Shown piece by piece: positions 14,715-23,138 of a stretch of 61,102 bases of DNA (positions are counted from its first letter, which is position 1; the number at the start of each line of letters is the position of its first letter). The notes under the pieces are model-generated. The model was not told the origin of the DNA and searched no databases. It saw only the letters and a program-made list of their open reading frames with translations. Made by a program: the position numbers and the translations under genes. Source of the DNA: an uncultured Eubacteriales bacterium (GTDB taxonomy: Bacteria > Bacillota > Clostridia > Christensenellales > Aristaeellaceae). The DNA lies in contig CACWLP010000016.1 in the NCBI GenBank assembly GCA_902761755.1, forward strand, positions 1 through 61,102. The letters are read 5' to 3'.

Positions 14715-15890
14715 TCAAACCATCATGCGGTAAATGTTCGCGCAGTCCTCTTCGTTCAGCGTCACAAAGCCGGAAATGCTGCCCTGCCGCCCGTCGCCCC
14801 GGCACAGGGCTTCCACCAGCGCGGGGATATCCTCTTCCCGGGCGCCCAGCTCGGCGAAATTCCGGGGCATGCCGATGGACGTGAGGAAGCTCCGCAGCGC
14901 TTCGATGCCCGCCCGCGCGGTGTTTTCGGGGTGGGCGAAATCCATCTGGCACCCCCATACCCGCACCGCCGCCTGGGCGAAGCGCATCACATCGTGCTCC
15001 ATCACGTAGGCAAACACCGCCGGCATGGTCACCGCCAGGCCCGCGCCGTGGGCGCAGTCGTAGAGGGCGGAGAGCTCGTGCTCGATGTTGTGGCTGTTCC
15101 AGTCTTGGCTGCGGCCCACGCCGCAGGAATTATTGTGGGCCATCATCCCGGCCCACATGATGTTGGCGCGGGCGTCGTAGTTATTTGGATTGGCGATGAC
15201 CCGGGGGCCTTCGTGGATCATGGTGAGCAGCAGCGCTTCGATGAGCCGGTCGGTGACCTCTACCTCTTTGGTGTTGGTGAGGTAGCGCTCGTAAAGGTGG
15301 GCCATGATGTCGGTGATGCCGGCGGCGGTCTGATAGGGCGGCAGGGTCTGGGTCAGGGCGGGGTTCAGGATGGAAAACCGGGGGCGGATGGCGTCGCCGC
15401 TGGCTCCGCGCTTGAACATGCCCTCCTCCTTGGTGATCACGCTGTCCGGGCTGCCCTCGCTGCCGGCGGCGGCGATGGTGAGCACCGTGCCCACGGGCAA
15501 GGCGTTTTCAATGGGCTTCCCGCTGTAAAAATCCCAGAAATCCCCGTCGTACACGGTGCCGGCGGCGATAGCCTTCGCCGAGTCGATCACGCTGCCGCCG
15601 CCCACCGCCAGGATAAAATCGATCTTCTCCCGGCGGCACAGCCCGATCCCTTCGTACACCAGGCCGCTGCGGGGATTGGGCTTCACCCCGCCCAGCAGCA
15701 CATAGGGAACGCCTTCTTTTTCCAGGGAGGCGGTCACCCGGCCGATGAGCCCGGAGCGCAGGGCGCTGCCGCCGCCGTAATGGATCAGCGCCTTCGTGCC
15801 GCCGAAGCGCTTCACCAGGCCGCCGGCGCGGCTTTCCGTGTCCTTGCCGAATACGAAGCAGGTGGGGGAATAAAAAGTAAAGTTCTCCAT
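14715..15890 (-). CDS. Iron-containing alcohol dehydrogenase, YqhD/BdhA-like
   Basis: 391 residues of the group III metal-dependent alcohol dehydrogenases, reducing aldehydes to alcohols (butanol or similar) with NAD(P)H. The cofactor site is seen as VGGGSVIDSAKAIAAG; the metal ligands fall in TDIMAH and in the stretch HNIEHELSALYDCAHGAGL. The opening FTFYSPTCFVFGKDTE is typical of the YqhD/BdhA subgroup. ATG 15890 follows AAGGAAGG; a longer start at 15941 lacks a site. The gene probably serves redox balancing in fermentation. No obvious operon partner; the 110 bases below it before the deaminase gene are GC-rich with no clear terminator. Confidence 0.9.
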   Translation of the reverse strand: MENFTFYSPTCFVFGKDTESRAGGLVKRFGGTKALIHYGGGSALRSGLIGRVTASLEKEGVPYVLLGGVKPNPRSGLVYEGIGLCRREKIDFILAVGGGSVIDSAKAIAAGTVYDGDFWDFYSGKPIENALPVGTVLTIAAAGSEGSPDSVITKEEGMFKRGASGDAIRPRFSILNPALTQTLPPYQTAAGITDIMAHLYERYLTNTKEVEVTDRLIEALLLTMIHEGPRVIANPNNYDARANIMWAGMMAHNNSCGVGRSQDWNSHNIEHELSALYDCAHGAGLAVTMPAVFAYVMEHDVMRFAQAAVRVWGCQMDFAHPENTARAGIEALRSFLTSIGMPRNFAELGAREEDIPALVEALCRGDGRQGSISGFVTLNEEDCANIYRMMV

Positions 15891-16011
15891 GCGATCCTTC
15901 CTTTCCAAGTTGACGGACAGATTTGTTTCTGATTTCATCATAAACTGAAAACACCCGCCGCGTCAATCGCTTCCGTGGGGGAATTTTTTATGGTTTTTAT
16001 TCCTCCACTGT

Positions 16012-16036
16012 CAAAAAAACAGGGTTTTCTCCCTGT
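16012..16036 (-). terminator. Terminator after the Nudix gene
   Basis: On the minus strand ACAGGG, loop AGAAAA, CCCTGT, then seven T's. Confidence 0.85.
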
Positions 16037-16045
16037 CTGCCTCGG

Positions 16046-16504
16046 TTATTCCTCCAGAATGTAGGATTCCAGCTTTCCCCCCGGCGCGTAGACCAGCTTC
16101 AGGGAAAAGCAATCCCCGCGGGTGCGCAGCAGCGGCAGGAAGACCCGGTCGCCCTCCCACAGGGGCAGGCGATCCACCTCCTCCGCGGGCACCCACCGGA
16201 GCGTCCCTTCCGGGCACGCGGGCAGCACGTCCGCGTCCGTACGGGCGGTGTAAAGAAAGGTCAGTTCGTTCCCCCAGTCCGGCAGAATGAAGGTGAGCAC
16301 GCCCCGCAGCCGCAGTTCCTTCAGCTCGATCCCCGCTTCCTCCCGGGCCTCCCGGCGCACGCATTCCTCCGGGGATTCGTTCTCCTCCAGGTGGCCGCCG
16401 ATGCCGATCCATTTCCCCGCGTTTTCATCCACGGCCTTTTTTGTCCGGTGCAGCATCAGCCAGCAGCCGTCCTTTTCCACATAGCAAAGCGTCGTCAGCC
16501 GCAT
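16046..16504 (-). CDS. Nudix hydrolase (8-oxo-dGTP diphosphatase-like)
   Basis: 152 residues with a complete Nudix box, GHLEENESPEECVRREAREEAGI (first part GHLEENES at about 37-44, REAREEAGI at about 51-59), which binds the Mg2+ used to cut nucleoside diphosphate-X bonds. The start MRLTTLCYVEKDGCWLMLHR and the phrase AGKWIGIGGH are characteristic of the MutT/8-oxo-dGTP diphosphatase subgroup of Gram-positive bacteria. GGAGGAG precedes ATG 16504. It is a single-gene unit closed by a terminator at 16012-16036 and separated from the BY-kinase gene by another at 16535-16576. Confidence 0.9.
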   Translation of the reverse strand: MRLTTLCYVEKDGCWLMLHRTKKAVDENAGKWIGIGGHLEENESPEECVRREAREEAGIELKELRLRGVLTFILPDWGNELTFLYTARTDADVLPACPEGTLRWVPAEEVDRLPLWEGDRVFLPLLRTRGDCFSLKLVYAPGGKLESYILEE

Positions 16505-16534
16505 ATGCTCCTCCTGTTTCCTTTTCGCCCGGGG

Positions 16535-16576
16535 CAGAAAAACCCCGGCCTGCCTTTTCCAGGCAAGCCGGGGTTT
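16535..16576 (-). terminator. Terminator after the BY-kinase gene
   Basis: AAACCCCGGC (16540-16549) pairs with 16567-16576, with an inner five-base-pair stem; the minus-strand side ends in T6. Confidence 0.85.
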
Positions 16577-16587
16577 CGCGCCTTCCG

Positions 16588-17325
16588 TCAGTCGGCGGCC
16601 TTCTTCTTCTTGTCCTTCACGCTCTCGTTGTAGTCCGAATTATAGTGGGAGTAATAGGAATTGCTGTAATTTTTCCGGGCGCTCAAGGTATCCATGGTGA
16701 CGGCGTTGATGATACAGCCCACCACCGGGCAGCCGGCCTGTTCGATCTGCTGCTTGGCCATGTTCATTTCCCGGGTGCGGGTCTTGCGGTAGCGGGTGAT
16801 GAGCACCGCGCCGTCGCAGCACCGCGCCACTTCCGCGGCGTCGATCACCAGGCCGATAGGCGCCGCGTCCAGCAGCACCAGATCATAATTCTCGGCGCAG
16901 TACTCCATCAGCGCCTGGAATTCATTGCTGGTCACAAGCGGCAGGGGGTTGGAGGTATTGCGCCCCGCGGGGATCAGATACAGATTGGGGATGTTGGTTT
17001 CGTAAATGATGTCTTCCATGCCGCAATGGTCGGTCAGGTAGTGGGTCAGGCCCAGGGGCTGATCCCCCAGATCAATCCTGTGGCGGGACACCAGCACCGA
17101 GCGGCGCACGTCCACGTCGATGAACACCACGCGCTTGCCGCGCTTGGCCAGGGTGTTGGCGATCTGCAGCGTCAGGAAGGTTTTCCCTTCAGAGGAGGAG
17201 CAGCTGGTGAATACGATCTTTTTCAGATTTTTTCCGGCAAAGGAAAGATTGCTGCAAATGGTGTTCAGCGCTTCCGTGCCCACGTAATCCAGCTTTTTCA
17301 GATTATGAATCACTGCGTTTTTCAT
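16588..17325 (-). CDS. CpsD/CapB-type tyrosine kinase (BY-kinase)
   Basis: 245 residues. Walker A (SSSEGKT, about 43-49), Walker A' (VFIDVDVRR) and Walker B (LVLLDAAP) define a bacterial tyrosine kinase that autophosphorylates a C-terminal tyrosine cluster, here YSNSYYSHYNSDY (about 218-231). In Gram-positive bacteria the kinase is soluble and is switched on by the membrane protein CpsC/CapA, which is the gene directly upstream, 15 bases away. Together they normally control polysaccharide chain length and export. No glycosyltransferase or Wzy gene is in the window, so the pair is either an orphan controller or acts on a distant locus. Confidence 0.92.
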   Translation of the reverse strand: MKNAVIHNLKKLDYVGTEALNTICSNLSFAGKNLKKIVFTSCSSSEGKTFLTLQIANTLAKRGKRVVFIDVDVRRSVLVSRHRIDLGDQPLGLTHYLTDHCGMEDIIYETNIPNLYLIPAGRNTSNPLPLVTSNEFQALMEYCAENYDLVLLDAAPIGLVIDAAEVARCCDGAVLITRYRKTRTREMNMAKQQIEQAGCPVVGCIINAVTMDTLSARKNYSNSYYSHYNSDYNESVKDKKKKAAD

Positions 17326-17340
17326 TTTCTTATCTTTCCT

Positions 17341-18228
17341 TTACTTTTTGTCCGCCGGGGCAAGATCGCCCGCCGCGCCTTCGTTGAGGATCGGCATCAT
17401 GCCCAGGGTGGTGATGCCGGTGCGCTTCTCGATAAATTCGCTGGTGGTGATCCGGTCGTCGGCAATAAAGTAAATCACGTGGAACGCGGCCATGGCCAGC
17501 GCGCCCAGCAGGAAGAACAGCACGATCCTGAGCACCTGCTGACGGGACACCCTCCGTTCGGTGGCCTTCTCGAACAGGGTGGGCTCATGCTTGAGGCGCC
17601 CGTCGTCCTGCACGTCGTAGGGATCGTCGTTCATGATGCGGACGGCGATGAACTTCTGCCCCTTCGTGGCATAGGCCTCCGCCAGCTCCATGGCTTCCTG
17701 CTGACTTTTTTCGGAAGTGACCGTGATCACCACGATGCGGGTGTTGGCGGGGTTGGAAACGGATACCATGCGGTCCAGCTGTTCGTTGGTATAATCCAGG
17801 TTCAGCTCCTCCCGGACGCTTTCATGCAGCTCCACGTTGTTGAACACCTGCATATAGTCGTTGGCCAGGGAGGTGCCCAGCTGCAGATCCTGCAGGCTGA
17901 CCAGAGAATCGGAGGAGAGCACGTACAGCTTGCTGGTGGCCTGGTAGACGGGCTTTTCCACAAAGAACACCCATGCGGCCGTCAGCAGCGCGCAGATGGC
18001 GCCGGCAATCAGGATCTGCGGCAGCTTGTCCACCAGGTGGTACAGCAGATCCAGCATATCGATTTCTATTTCCCCGTCGTTCTTTTCCAGTTCAACGGAT
18101 GCAGCGGCCTGCTGCGGCTCCTGCCAATTGGTTTTTCTCGTTTGCACTTTCGCAAACCCGCCTTTCCCCTGCGCCCCGCGGACCGCATAGGGCCCCGGAC
18201 GCGCTGCTTTGTTGATCGTAATGGGCAT
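17341..18228 (-). CDS. Wzz/CpsC-type chain-length determinant, BY-kinase activator
   Basis: 295 residues. A Wzz domain begins around 50 with EIEIDMLDLLYHLVDKLPQI, followed by the first membrane helix (about 70-92), an extracellular part to ~225 and a second helix (RIVLFFLLGALAMAAFHVIYFI, near 230-250) with a cytoplasmic tail that contacts the kinase. Residues 1-45 are an unusual basic, Gly/Gln-rich cytoplasmic extension. The start at 18228 has only a weak site (AAAGTGAAG), so a start nearer the Wzz domain is possible. It is the first gene of a two-gene operon with a good promoter at 18259-18287. Confidence 0.85.
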   Translation of the reverse strand: MPITINKAARPGPYAVRGAQGKGGFAKVQTRKTNWQEPQQAAASVELEKNDGEIEIDMLDLLYHLVDKLPQILIAGAICALLTAAWVFFVEKPVYQATSKLYVLSSDSLVSLQDLQLGTSLANDYMQVFNNVELHESVREELNLDYTNEQLDRMVSVSNPANTRIVVITVTSEKSQQEAMELAEAYATKGQKFIAVRIMNDDPYDVQDDGRLKHEPTLFEKATERRVSRQQVLRIVLFFLLGALAMAAFHVIYFIADDRITTSEFIEKRTGITTLGMMPILNEGAAGDLAPADKK

Positions 18229-18258
18229 AAAGCTTCACTTTAGCTACATTACAGTATT

Positions 18259-18287
18259 ATTATATATGCAGCAGCACGTTTTGTCCA
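18259..18287 (-). promoter_or_regulatory. Promoter for the Wzz/BY-kinase operon
   Basis: On the minus strand TGGACA (18287-18282) and TATAAT (18264-18259), spacer 17, 31 bp upstream of the start. The rest of 18229-18520 is AT-rich with two small hairpins (18327-18351 and 18359-18377) and no other gene. Confidence 0.75.
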
Positions 18288-18520
18288 TTGTTTTTTTGTC
18301 GATTATTTTCCCAGCCGGAAGGCTTGTTTTTTCCTTGTGCGAAGGGAAAAAAAAGGATCTTCCGGGCGCGCCGGAAGGAAAACGCGGAAAAATGCAGAAT
18401 TTTTATCAAAAAGCGGCATTTTGCCGGATGAAAAGCTCCCCGGTTTCCGTTATATGGTCGAAAAGACGATGGGAAAGATCCCGGACCTGCCCGCAGAGGG
18501 CTTCAAGGAGGAAGAGAACC

Positions 18521-19243
18521 ATGAAAAAACTCGCCGCGCTGATCCTGGCCGCGATGCTGCTGGCCGCCTGCATCCCCGCCCTGGCGGACGGTGACCTTTG
18601 GTACTGCCCCGTATGCGATACCTGGAACACCTCCAACTACTGCCCCAACGACGGCACGTCCCGGGAAGCAGGCTACAATTACGTCAACGGCGTTTACGCA
18701 CCCTATACCGCGCCGTCGCAGAGCACTTCCAATAACAGCGGCAATTACACCCAGTACGCCAACGTCACCGGCACGCTGAACCAGCGCCTGTCCACCCGCA
18801 CCGGCCCCAGCACCAAATATGACGAGCCGGGCTCCTTCCTGCGCGCCGGCGATCGGGTGACTGTGCTGTCGAAGGCCTGGGACGATGTGAACCAGATCTG
18901 GTGGCTGCAGGTGGAGTTCCGCTCCCAGGGGCAGAAATACCGGGCGTACACAGGCCTCAAGCGCTTCAGCGACGTGAATATTAACTACATCCCCGAGGAA
19001 TACCCCCTGGGCACCTGCACCATCGGATATGAAATGGAAGGCTACTACGGCCCCTCCTATGATTACCGGGCCATCAGCCGCAAGCTCCCCGCCGGGGTCC
19101 AGTGCACGATCTACGGCTACGCCCCGGGCGACAGCAGCGATTTCATCCAGGTGGAATTCTTCGATCAGGGCCTGAACCAGATGCGCCGCGCCTGGGTGCC
19201 GGACTGGTCGGTGAACAACCTGTACATGTACTACGGCTTCTGA
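18521..19243 (+). CDS. Secreted protein with a four-Cys zinc-ribbon-like motif and SH3-like domain
   Basis: 240 residues. Signal peptide MKKLAALILAAMLLAACIPALA, then CPVCDTWNTSNYCPNDG (about 29-45), which has the look of a small zinc ribbon with a missing fourth Cys, a Ser/Asn/Gly-rich linker, an SH3-like domain at about 90-150 (QRLSTRTGPSTKYDE, GDRVTVLSKAWDD) and a second beta domain at about 160-240. A lipobox-like stretch (LLAAC) is also present in the signal. The substrate of the SH3 part is unknown. ATG 18521 follows AAGGAGGAAG. It belongs to the same broad group as the SH3 proteins at 1564-3421 but is not a close copy. Confidence 0.8.
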   Translation: MKKLAALILAAMLLAACIPALADGDLWYCPVCDTWNTSNYCPNDGTSREAGYNYVNGVYAPYTAPSQSTSNNSGNYTQYANVTGTLNQRLSTRTGPSTKYDEPGSFLRAGDRVTVLSKAWDDVNQIWWLQVEFRSQGQKYRAYTGLKRFSDVNINYIPEEYPLGTCTIGYEMEGYYGPSYDYRAISRKLPAGVQCTIYGYAPGDSSDFIQVEFFDQGLNQMRRAWVPDWSVNNLYMYYGF

Positions 19244-19269
19244 TTCTCCCCCCCATCCCCTTTCCCCTT

Positions 19270-19297
19270 GCCCGCGCCTTGCGCGCGGGCATTTTTT
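19270..19297 (+). terminator. Terminator after the SH3 gene
   Basis: GCCCGCGC (19270-19277) pairs with GCGCGGGC (19283-19290), followed by ATTTTTT. Confidence 0.88.
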
Positions 19298-19319
19298 CGT
19301 TTGCGGGGCCGCGCCGTCC

Positions 19320-19348
19320 TTGACCCGTCCCCGGCTCTCTGGTATAAT
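19320..19348 (+). promoter_or_regulatory. Promoter for the DHH phosphoesterase gene
   Basis: TTGACC (19320-19325), 17-base spacer, TATAAT (19343-19348). Confidence 0.8.
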
Positions 19349-19402
19349 GATTCCAGAAAAAATCCGCACAGAATGAATTCAAAAAGATTCAGGAGGCAAA
19401 CC

Positions 19403-20332
19403 ATGGAACAGAAAAAACGGCTGGTCACCCGCAGCGACTTCGACGGCCTGGCCTGCGCCATGATGCTGCGCGAAATGGACCTGATTGACGAGATCAAATT
19501 CGTTCATCCCAAGGACGTGCAGGACGGCAAGGTGGAGCTCAGCGAAAACGACATCACCACCAACCTGCCCTACGATCCCCGGGTTTCCCTGGCCTTCGAC
19601 CACCACGAAAGCGAGATCGACCGCCTCAGGGCCCAGGAAACCGGCCATAAGCTCGTGATCGACCCCAACGCCCGCAGCGCCGCCCGGGTGGTATACGATT
19701 ACTACGGCGGGAAGGCCGCTTTCCCCGGCCTGAGCGAGGAACTGCTCGCCGCCGTGGACAAGGGCGACAGCGCGGACTTTACCGTAGACGAGATCCTCAA
19801 CCCCAAGGGCTGGGTGCTGCTGCATTACCTGATGGACCCCCGCACGGGCCTGGGCCGGTTCCGGGAATTCCGCATTTCCAATTACGACCTGATGATGGAG
19901 CTGATCTCCTACTGCATGGACCATCCCATCGACGAGATCCTGGCCCTGCCGGACGTGAAGGAGCGGGTGGACCTGTACTTTGAGCAGGCCGAGGCCTTCA
20001 AGGCCCAGCTCCGGCGCATCGCCCGGGTGGCGGGCAAGGTGGTGGTGCTGGATCTGCGGAACGAGGAAATCATTCACGCGGGCAACCGCTTCATGATCTA
20101 CGCCCTCTATCCCGAAGCCGAGATCTCCGTGCACGTGGCCTGGGGTTTCCGCAAGCAGAACACCGCCGTCATGATCGGCAAATCCATCGTGAACAAGGCC
20201 TCCCGGGCCGACATCGGCGAGCTTTGCCTGCGCTACGGCGGCGGCGGCCACCGCAACGCCGGCACCTGCCAGCTGGACAACGACGCCGTGGACCGGCTGC
20301 TGCCGGACATTATCGCAGCCCTCAACGCGTAA
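19403..20332 (+). CDS. DHH/DHHA1 phosphoesterase
   Basis: 309 residues. The DHH domain shows SDFDGLACA (about 10-18), the DHH motif in AFDHHES (about 69-75) and ARSAARVVYDYYGG; the DHHA1 domain ends with the substrate-binding GGGGHRNAGTCQ (about 276-287). The family includes exopolyphosphatases, nano-RNases and c-di-AMP/pApA hydrolases; this protein is of the short, stand-alone type and the exact substrate cannot be chosen from sequence. It is cytoplasmic and metal dependent (Mn2+). AGGAGG precedes ATG 19403. It has its own promoter and terminator. Confidence 0.85.
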   Translation: MEQKKRLVTRSDFDGLACAMMLREMDLIDEIKFVHPKDVQDGKVELSENDITTNLPYDPRVSLAFDHHESEIDRLRAQETGHKLVIDPNARSAARVVYDYYGGKAAFPGLSEELLAAVDKGDSADFTVDEILNPKGWVLLHYLMDPRTGLGRFREFRISNYDLMMELISYCMDHPIDEILALPDVKERVDLYFEQAEAFKAQLRRIARVAGKVVVLDLRNEEIIHAGNRFMIYALYPEAEISVHVAWGFRKQNTAVMIGKSIVNKASRADIGELCLRYGGGGHRNAGTCQLDNDAVDRLLPDIIAALNA

Positions 20333-20358
20333 GCGGCCCGCGTTCCTTTTCCATTTCG

Positions 20359-20387
20359 CCTCTCCCTCTCCGGGTGAGGTTTTTTTA
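20359..20387 (+). terminator. Terminator after the DHH gene
   Basis: CCTCTCCC (20359-20366) pairs with GGGTGAGG (20372-20379), followed by eight T's. Confidence 0.75.
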
Positions 20388-20444
20388 TTCTGCTTTTTCC
20401 CTGTGTTTGGTACGTTTCGCACCGGGGTTCTCCCAAATTTCCTA

Positions 20445-20473
20445 TTGGCGGTGGGCGCAAAGCATGGTATAAT
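20445..20473 (+). promoter_or_regulatory. Promoter for glgP
   Basis: TTGGCG (20445-20450), 17-base spacer, TATAAT (20468-20473). Confidence 0.75.
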
Positions 20474-20556
20474 ATTACCCGGCCGTGCGCCGCGCGGCCT
20501 TGAAACAGCGGTGCGTAAACGGGAAAGATCCGCGCCGCACGGAAGGATGGGACAGC

Positions 20557-22983
20557 ATGCCTACCACGCAATTCGATAAAGAATCCATCAAGCAATCCAT
20601 CATCGGAAAGCTGCAGCGCTACAACGGCCGCACCCTCAGCGACGCCACGAACCAGCAGATTTACAACGCCCTGGCCTCCACCGTGCGGGACCAGATCATG
20701 CAGAAATGGGTGGCCTACCGGGAAAAGGATAAGCACTCCACCGCCAAGCGGCTGTATTACCTTTCCGTGGAGTTCCTCACCGGCCGCGCGCTGCACTGCA
20801 ACGTGCTGAACCTGTGCAGCATCGACAATTACCGCCAGGCCATGGAAGAGCTGGGCATCGACTGGCGCGCCGTGATCCAGGAAGAGCCGGAGCCCGGCCT
20901 GGGCAACGGCGGCCTGGGCCGTCTGGCCGCCTGCTTCATGGACAGCCTGGCCTCCCTCTCCCTGCCCGCCATGGGCTGCACCATCCGCTACGAATACGGC
21001 CTGTTCCGCCAGAAGATCCTGAACGGCCAGCAGGTGGAGGTGCCGGACAACTGGCTGGAAAACGGCAACGTGTGGGAAGTGCCCGCCATGGAGGACGTGT
21101 GCCAGGTGAATTACGGCGGCCGGGTGGAAACCGAAGAGGTGTTTGGCCGCACCCGCTACGTCCTGAGGGACTATTATTCCGTGGAAGCCGTGCCCTACGA
21201 TATGCCCGTGGCCGGGTACGACTGCGAAACGGTGGACACCCTGCGCATGTGGCGCGCCCGCTCCGTCAAGACCATGGACCTGCATTCCTTCAACAGCGGC
21301 GATTATACCCGCGCCATGCACGAGCAGGAGCTGGCCTCCGTGATCAGCAAGGTGCTCTACCCCGAAGACAACCACTACGAGGGCAAGGAGCTGCGCCTCA
21401 AGCAGCATTATTTCTTCACCAGCGCCACATTGCAGTACGCCCTCAAGGATTTCAAACGCCGCTTCGGCAATGATTTCCGCAAGATCCCGGAAAAAATGAC
21501 CATCCACATCAACGACACCCATCCGGGCCTGGCGATCCCCGAGCTGATGCGCCTGCTGATGGACCAGGAGGGCCTGGGCTGGGACGAGGCCAGCTGGATC
21601 GTGCAGCACACCGTGGCCTATACCAACCACACCGTTTTGAGCGAAGCCCTGGAAAAGTGGCCCGAGGACATGATGCGCAATCTGCTGCCCCGGATCTATA
21701 TGATCCTGCAGGAGATCAACCGCCGCGTCTGCGCGCGGCTGGCCGATCACTACATGAACGGCACCGATCCCCGCATCGCCGGCATGGCCATCACCGCTTA
21801 CGGCCAGGTGCATATGGCCAACCTGTGCGTGGCCATGAGCTACTCCGTCAACGGCGTCAGCCAGCTCCACGGCGACATCCTCAAGAAGGAAACCTTCCAC
21901 GATTATTACAAGTTCTCTCCCCGCAAGTTCTCCGCCATCACCAACGGCATCACCCACCGCCGCTGGCTGATGGGCTGCAACGAAGGCCTGCGGGACCTGA
22001 TCTGCAGCGCCATCGGCGACGGCTGGGTGCGGGATCCCGAAAAGCTCCGGGATCTGCTGCCTTTCCGGGACGACGCCGCCTTCCGGGAAGCCTTTGCCAA
22101 GGTGAAGTACCAGAACAAAGTGGCGTTTTCCAACCGTCTGGCTTCGCATCAGGACGTGAAGCTGAACCCCGATTTCATGCTGGACGTGCAGGCCAAGCGG
22201 CTGCATGAATACAAGCGCCAGCTGCTCAACGCCCTGCATATCATGGTGCTCTACAACCGCATCATGGACGATCCCAACTACACCATGACGCCCCGGGCCT
22301 TCGTTTTCGGCGCCAAGGCCAGCCCGGGATATTACATGGCCAAGCAGATCCTGCGCATGATCATCGCCATCTCCAAGCTGATCGACCGCAGCCCCCGGGC
22401 CAAGGAATTTTTGCAGGTGGTGTTCCTGGAGAACTACTGCGTTTCCGCCGCCGAATTCCTGATCCCCGCCGCGGAGCTGTCCGAGCAGCTGTCCACCGCC
22501 GGCAAGGAAGCCAGCGGCACCGGCAACATGAAATTCATGATGAACGGCGCGGTGACCATGGGCACCATGGACGGCGCCAACGTGGAGATCGCCGAGCAGG
22601 TGGGCATGGACAATATCTATATCTTCGGCATGCGGGCGGACACCGTTTCCTCCCTCTACCGGGAAGGCACCTATTCCCCCATGCACATTTACGAAAGCAA
22701 CAGCGAGCTGCGCAAGGCCCTCACCCAGATCATCGACGGCACCCTGATGCCGGAAAACCCCGCCGCGCTGCAGGATATCTACCACAACCTGCTCTTCTCC
22801 GATCCCTATTTCGTCCTCAAGGATTTCGGCTCCTACTCCATGGCCCAGCGCCGGGTGAACGCCGATTACCAGGACCGGGAAAAGTGGCTGAAAATGGCCG
22901 TCACCAATACCGCCTGCTCCGGCATCTTCTCCTCCGACCGCACCATCCGCGAATACAACGAGAAGATCTGGCACCTGGGCTGA
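20557..22983 (+). CDS. glgP: Glycogen/starch alpha-glucan phosphorylase
   Basis: 808 residues, the usual length of GT35 glycogen phosphorylases, which release glucose 1-phosphate from alpha-1,4-glucan with phosphate. Visible signatures: EPEPGLGNGGLGRLAACFMDS near the N-terminus, INDTHPGLAIPELMRLL, ITNGITHRRWL, VQAKRLHEYKRQLLN, and the pyridoxal phosphate lysine in EASGTGNMKFMMNGA. The start ATG 20557 follows GGAAGG; the 24 codons above it have no site. Cytoplasmic. It is a single-gene unit with its own promoter and a strong terminator, so it is not linked here to other glycogen genes. Confidence 0.97.
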   Translation: MPTTQFDKESIKQSIIGKLQRYNGRTLSDATNQQIYNALASTVRDQIMQKWVAYREKDKHSTAKRLYYLSVEFLTGRALHCNVLNLCSIDNYRQAMEELGIDWRAVIQEEPEPGLGNGGLGRLAACFMDSLASLSLPAMGCTIRYEYGLFRQKILNGQQVEVPDNWLENGNVWEVPAMEDVCQVNYGGRVETEEVFGRTRYVLRDYYSVEAVPYDMPVAGYDCETVDTLRMWRARSVKTMDLHSFNSGDYTRAMHEQELASVISKVLYPEDNHYEGKELRLKQHYFFTSATLQYALKDFKRRFGNDFRKIPEKMTIHINDTHPGLAIPELMRLLMDQEGLGWDEASWIVQHTVAYTNHTVLSEALEKWPEDMMRNLLPRIYMILQEINRRVCARLADHYMNGTDPRIAGMAITAYGQVHMANLCVAMSYSVNGVSQLHGDILKKETFHDYYKFSPRKFSAITNGITHRRWLMGCNEGLRDLICSAIGDGWVRDPEKLRDLLPFRDDAAFREAFAKVKYQNKVAFSNRLASHQDVKLNPDFMLDVQAKRLHEYKRQLLNALHIMVLYNRIMDDPNYTMTPRAFVFGAKASPGYYMAKQILRMIIAISKLIDRSPRAKEFLQVVFLENYCVSAAEFLIPAAELSEQLSTAGKEASGTGNMKFMMNGAVTMGTMDGANVEIAEQVGMDNIYIFGMRADTVSSLYREGTYSPMHIYESNSELRKALTQIIDGTLMPENPAALQDIYHNLLFSDPYFVLKDFGSYSMAQRRVNADYQDREKWLKMAVTNTACSGIFSSDRTIREYNEKIWHLG

Positions 22984-23003
22984 CCCTTCAATTCAAATCA
23001 AAC

Positions 23004-23037
23004 AACGCCCGCCCCGCATCACGCGGGGCGGGCGTTT
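23004..23037 (+). terminator. Terminator after glgP
   Basis: A 14-bp perfect GC-rich stem (23004-23017 with 23023-23036) followed by TTTAT. Confidence 0.85.
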
Positions 23038-23052
23038 ATGTCAAATCCTTAT

Positions 23053-23108
23053 CAAAAAACGGGGCCTCCGCAGCCCCGTACTCCGCGCCGGGAGGGAAAC
23101 CCTCCCGG
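23053..23108 (-). terminator. Terminator of the pilus operon, with an extra hairpin
   Basis: On the minus strand ACGGGGC-(7)-GCCCCGT (23079-23059) is followed by T6. A second, 9-bp perfect hairpin without a T-run (CCGGGAGGG, 23088-23096, with 23100-23108) lies between it and the last gene, possibly an mRNA-stabilising stem. Confidence 0.8.
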
Positions 23109-23138
23109 ACATCGGCTGATCCCCAGCGGACGGCGCGC

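Noticed and set aside
20233-22974. A 913-codon open frame antisense to glgP
   Set aside because: glgP is unmistakable on the plus strand. The antisense frame is a by-product of GC-rich codons and is full of His/Gly/Val runs without domain features.
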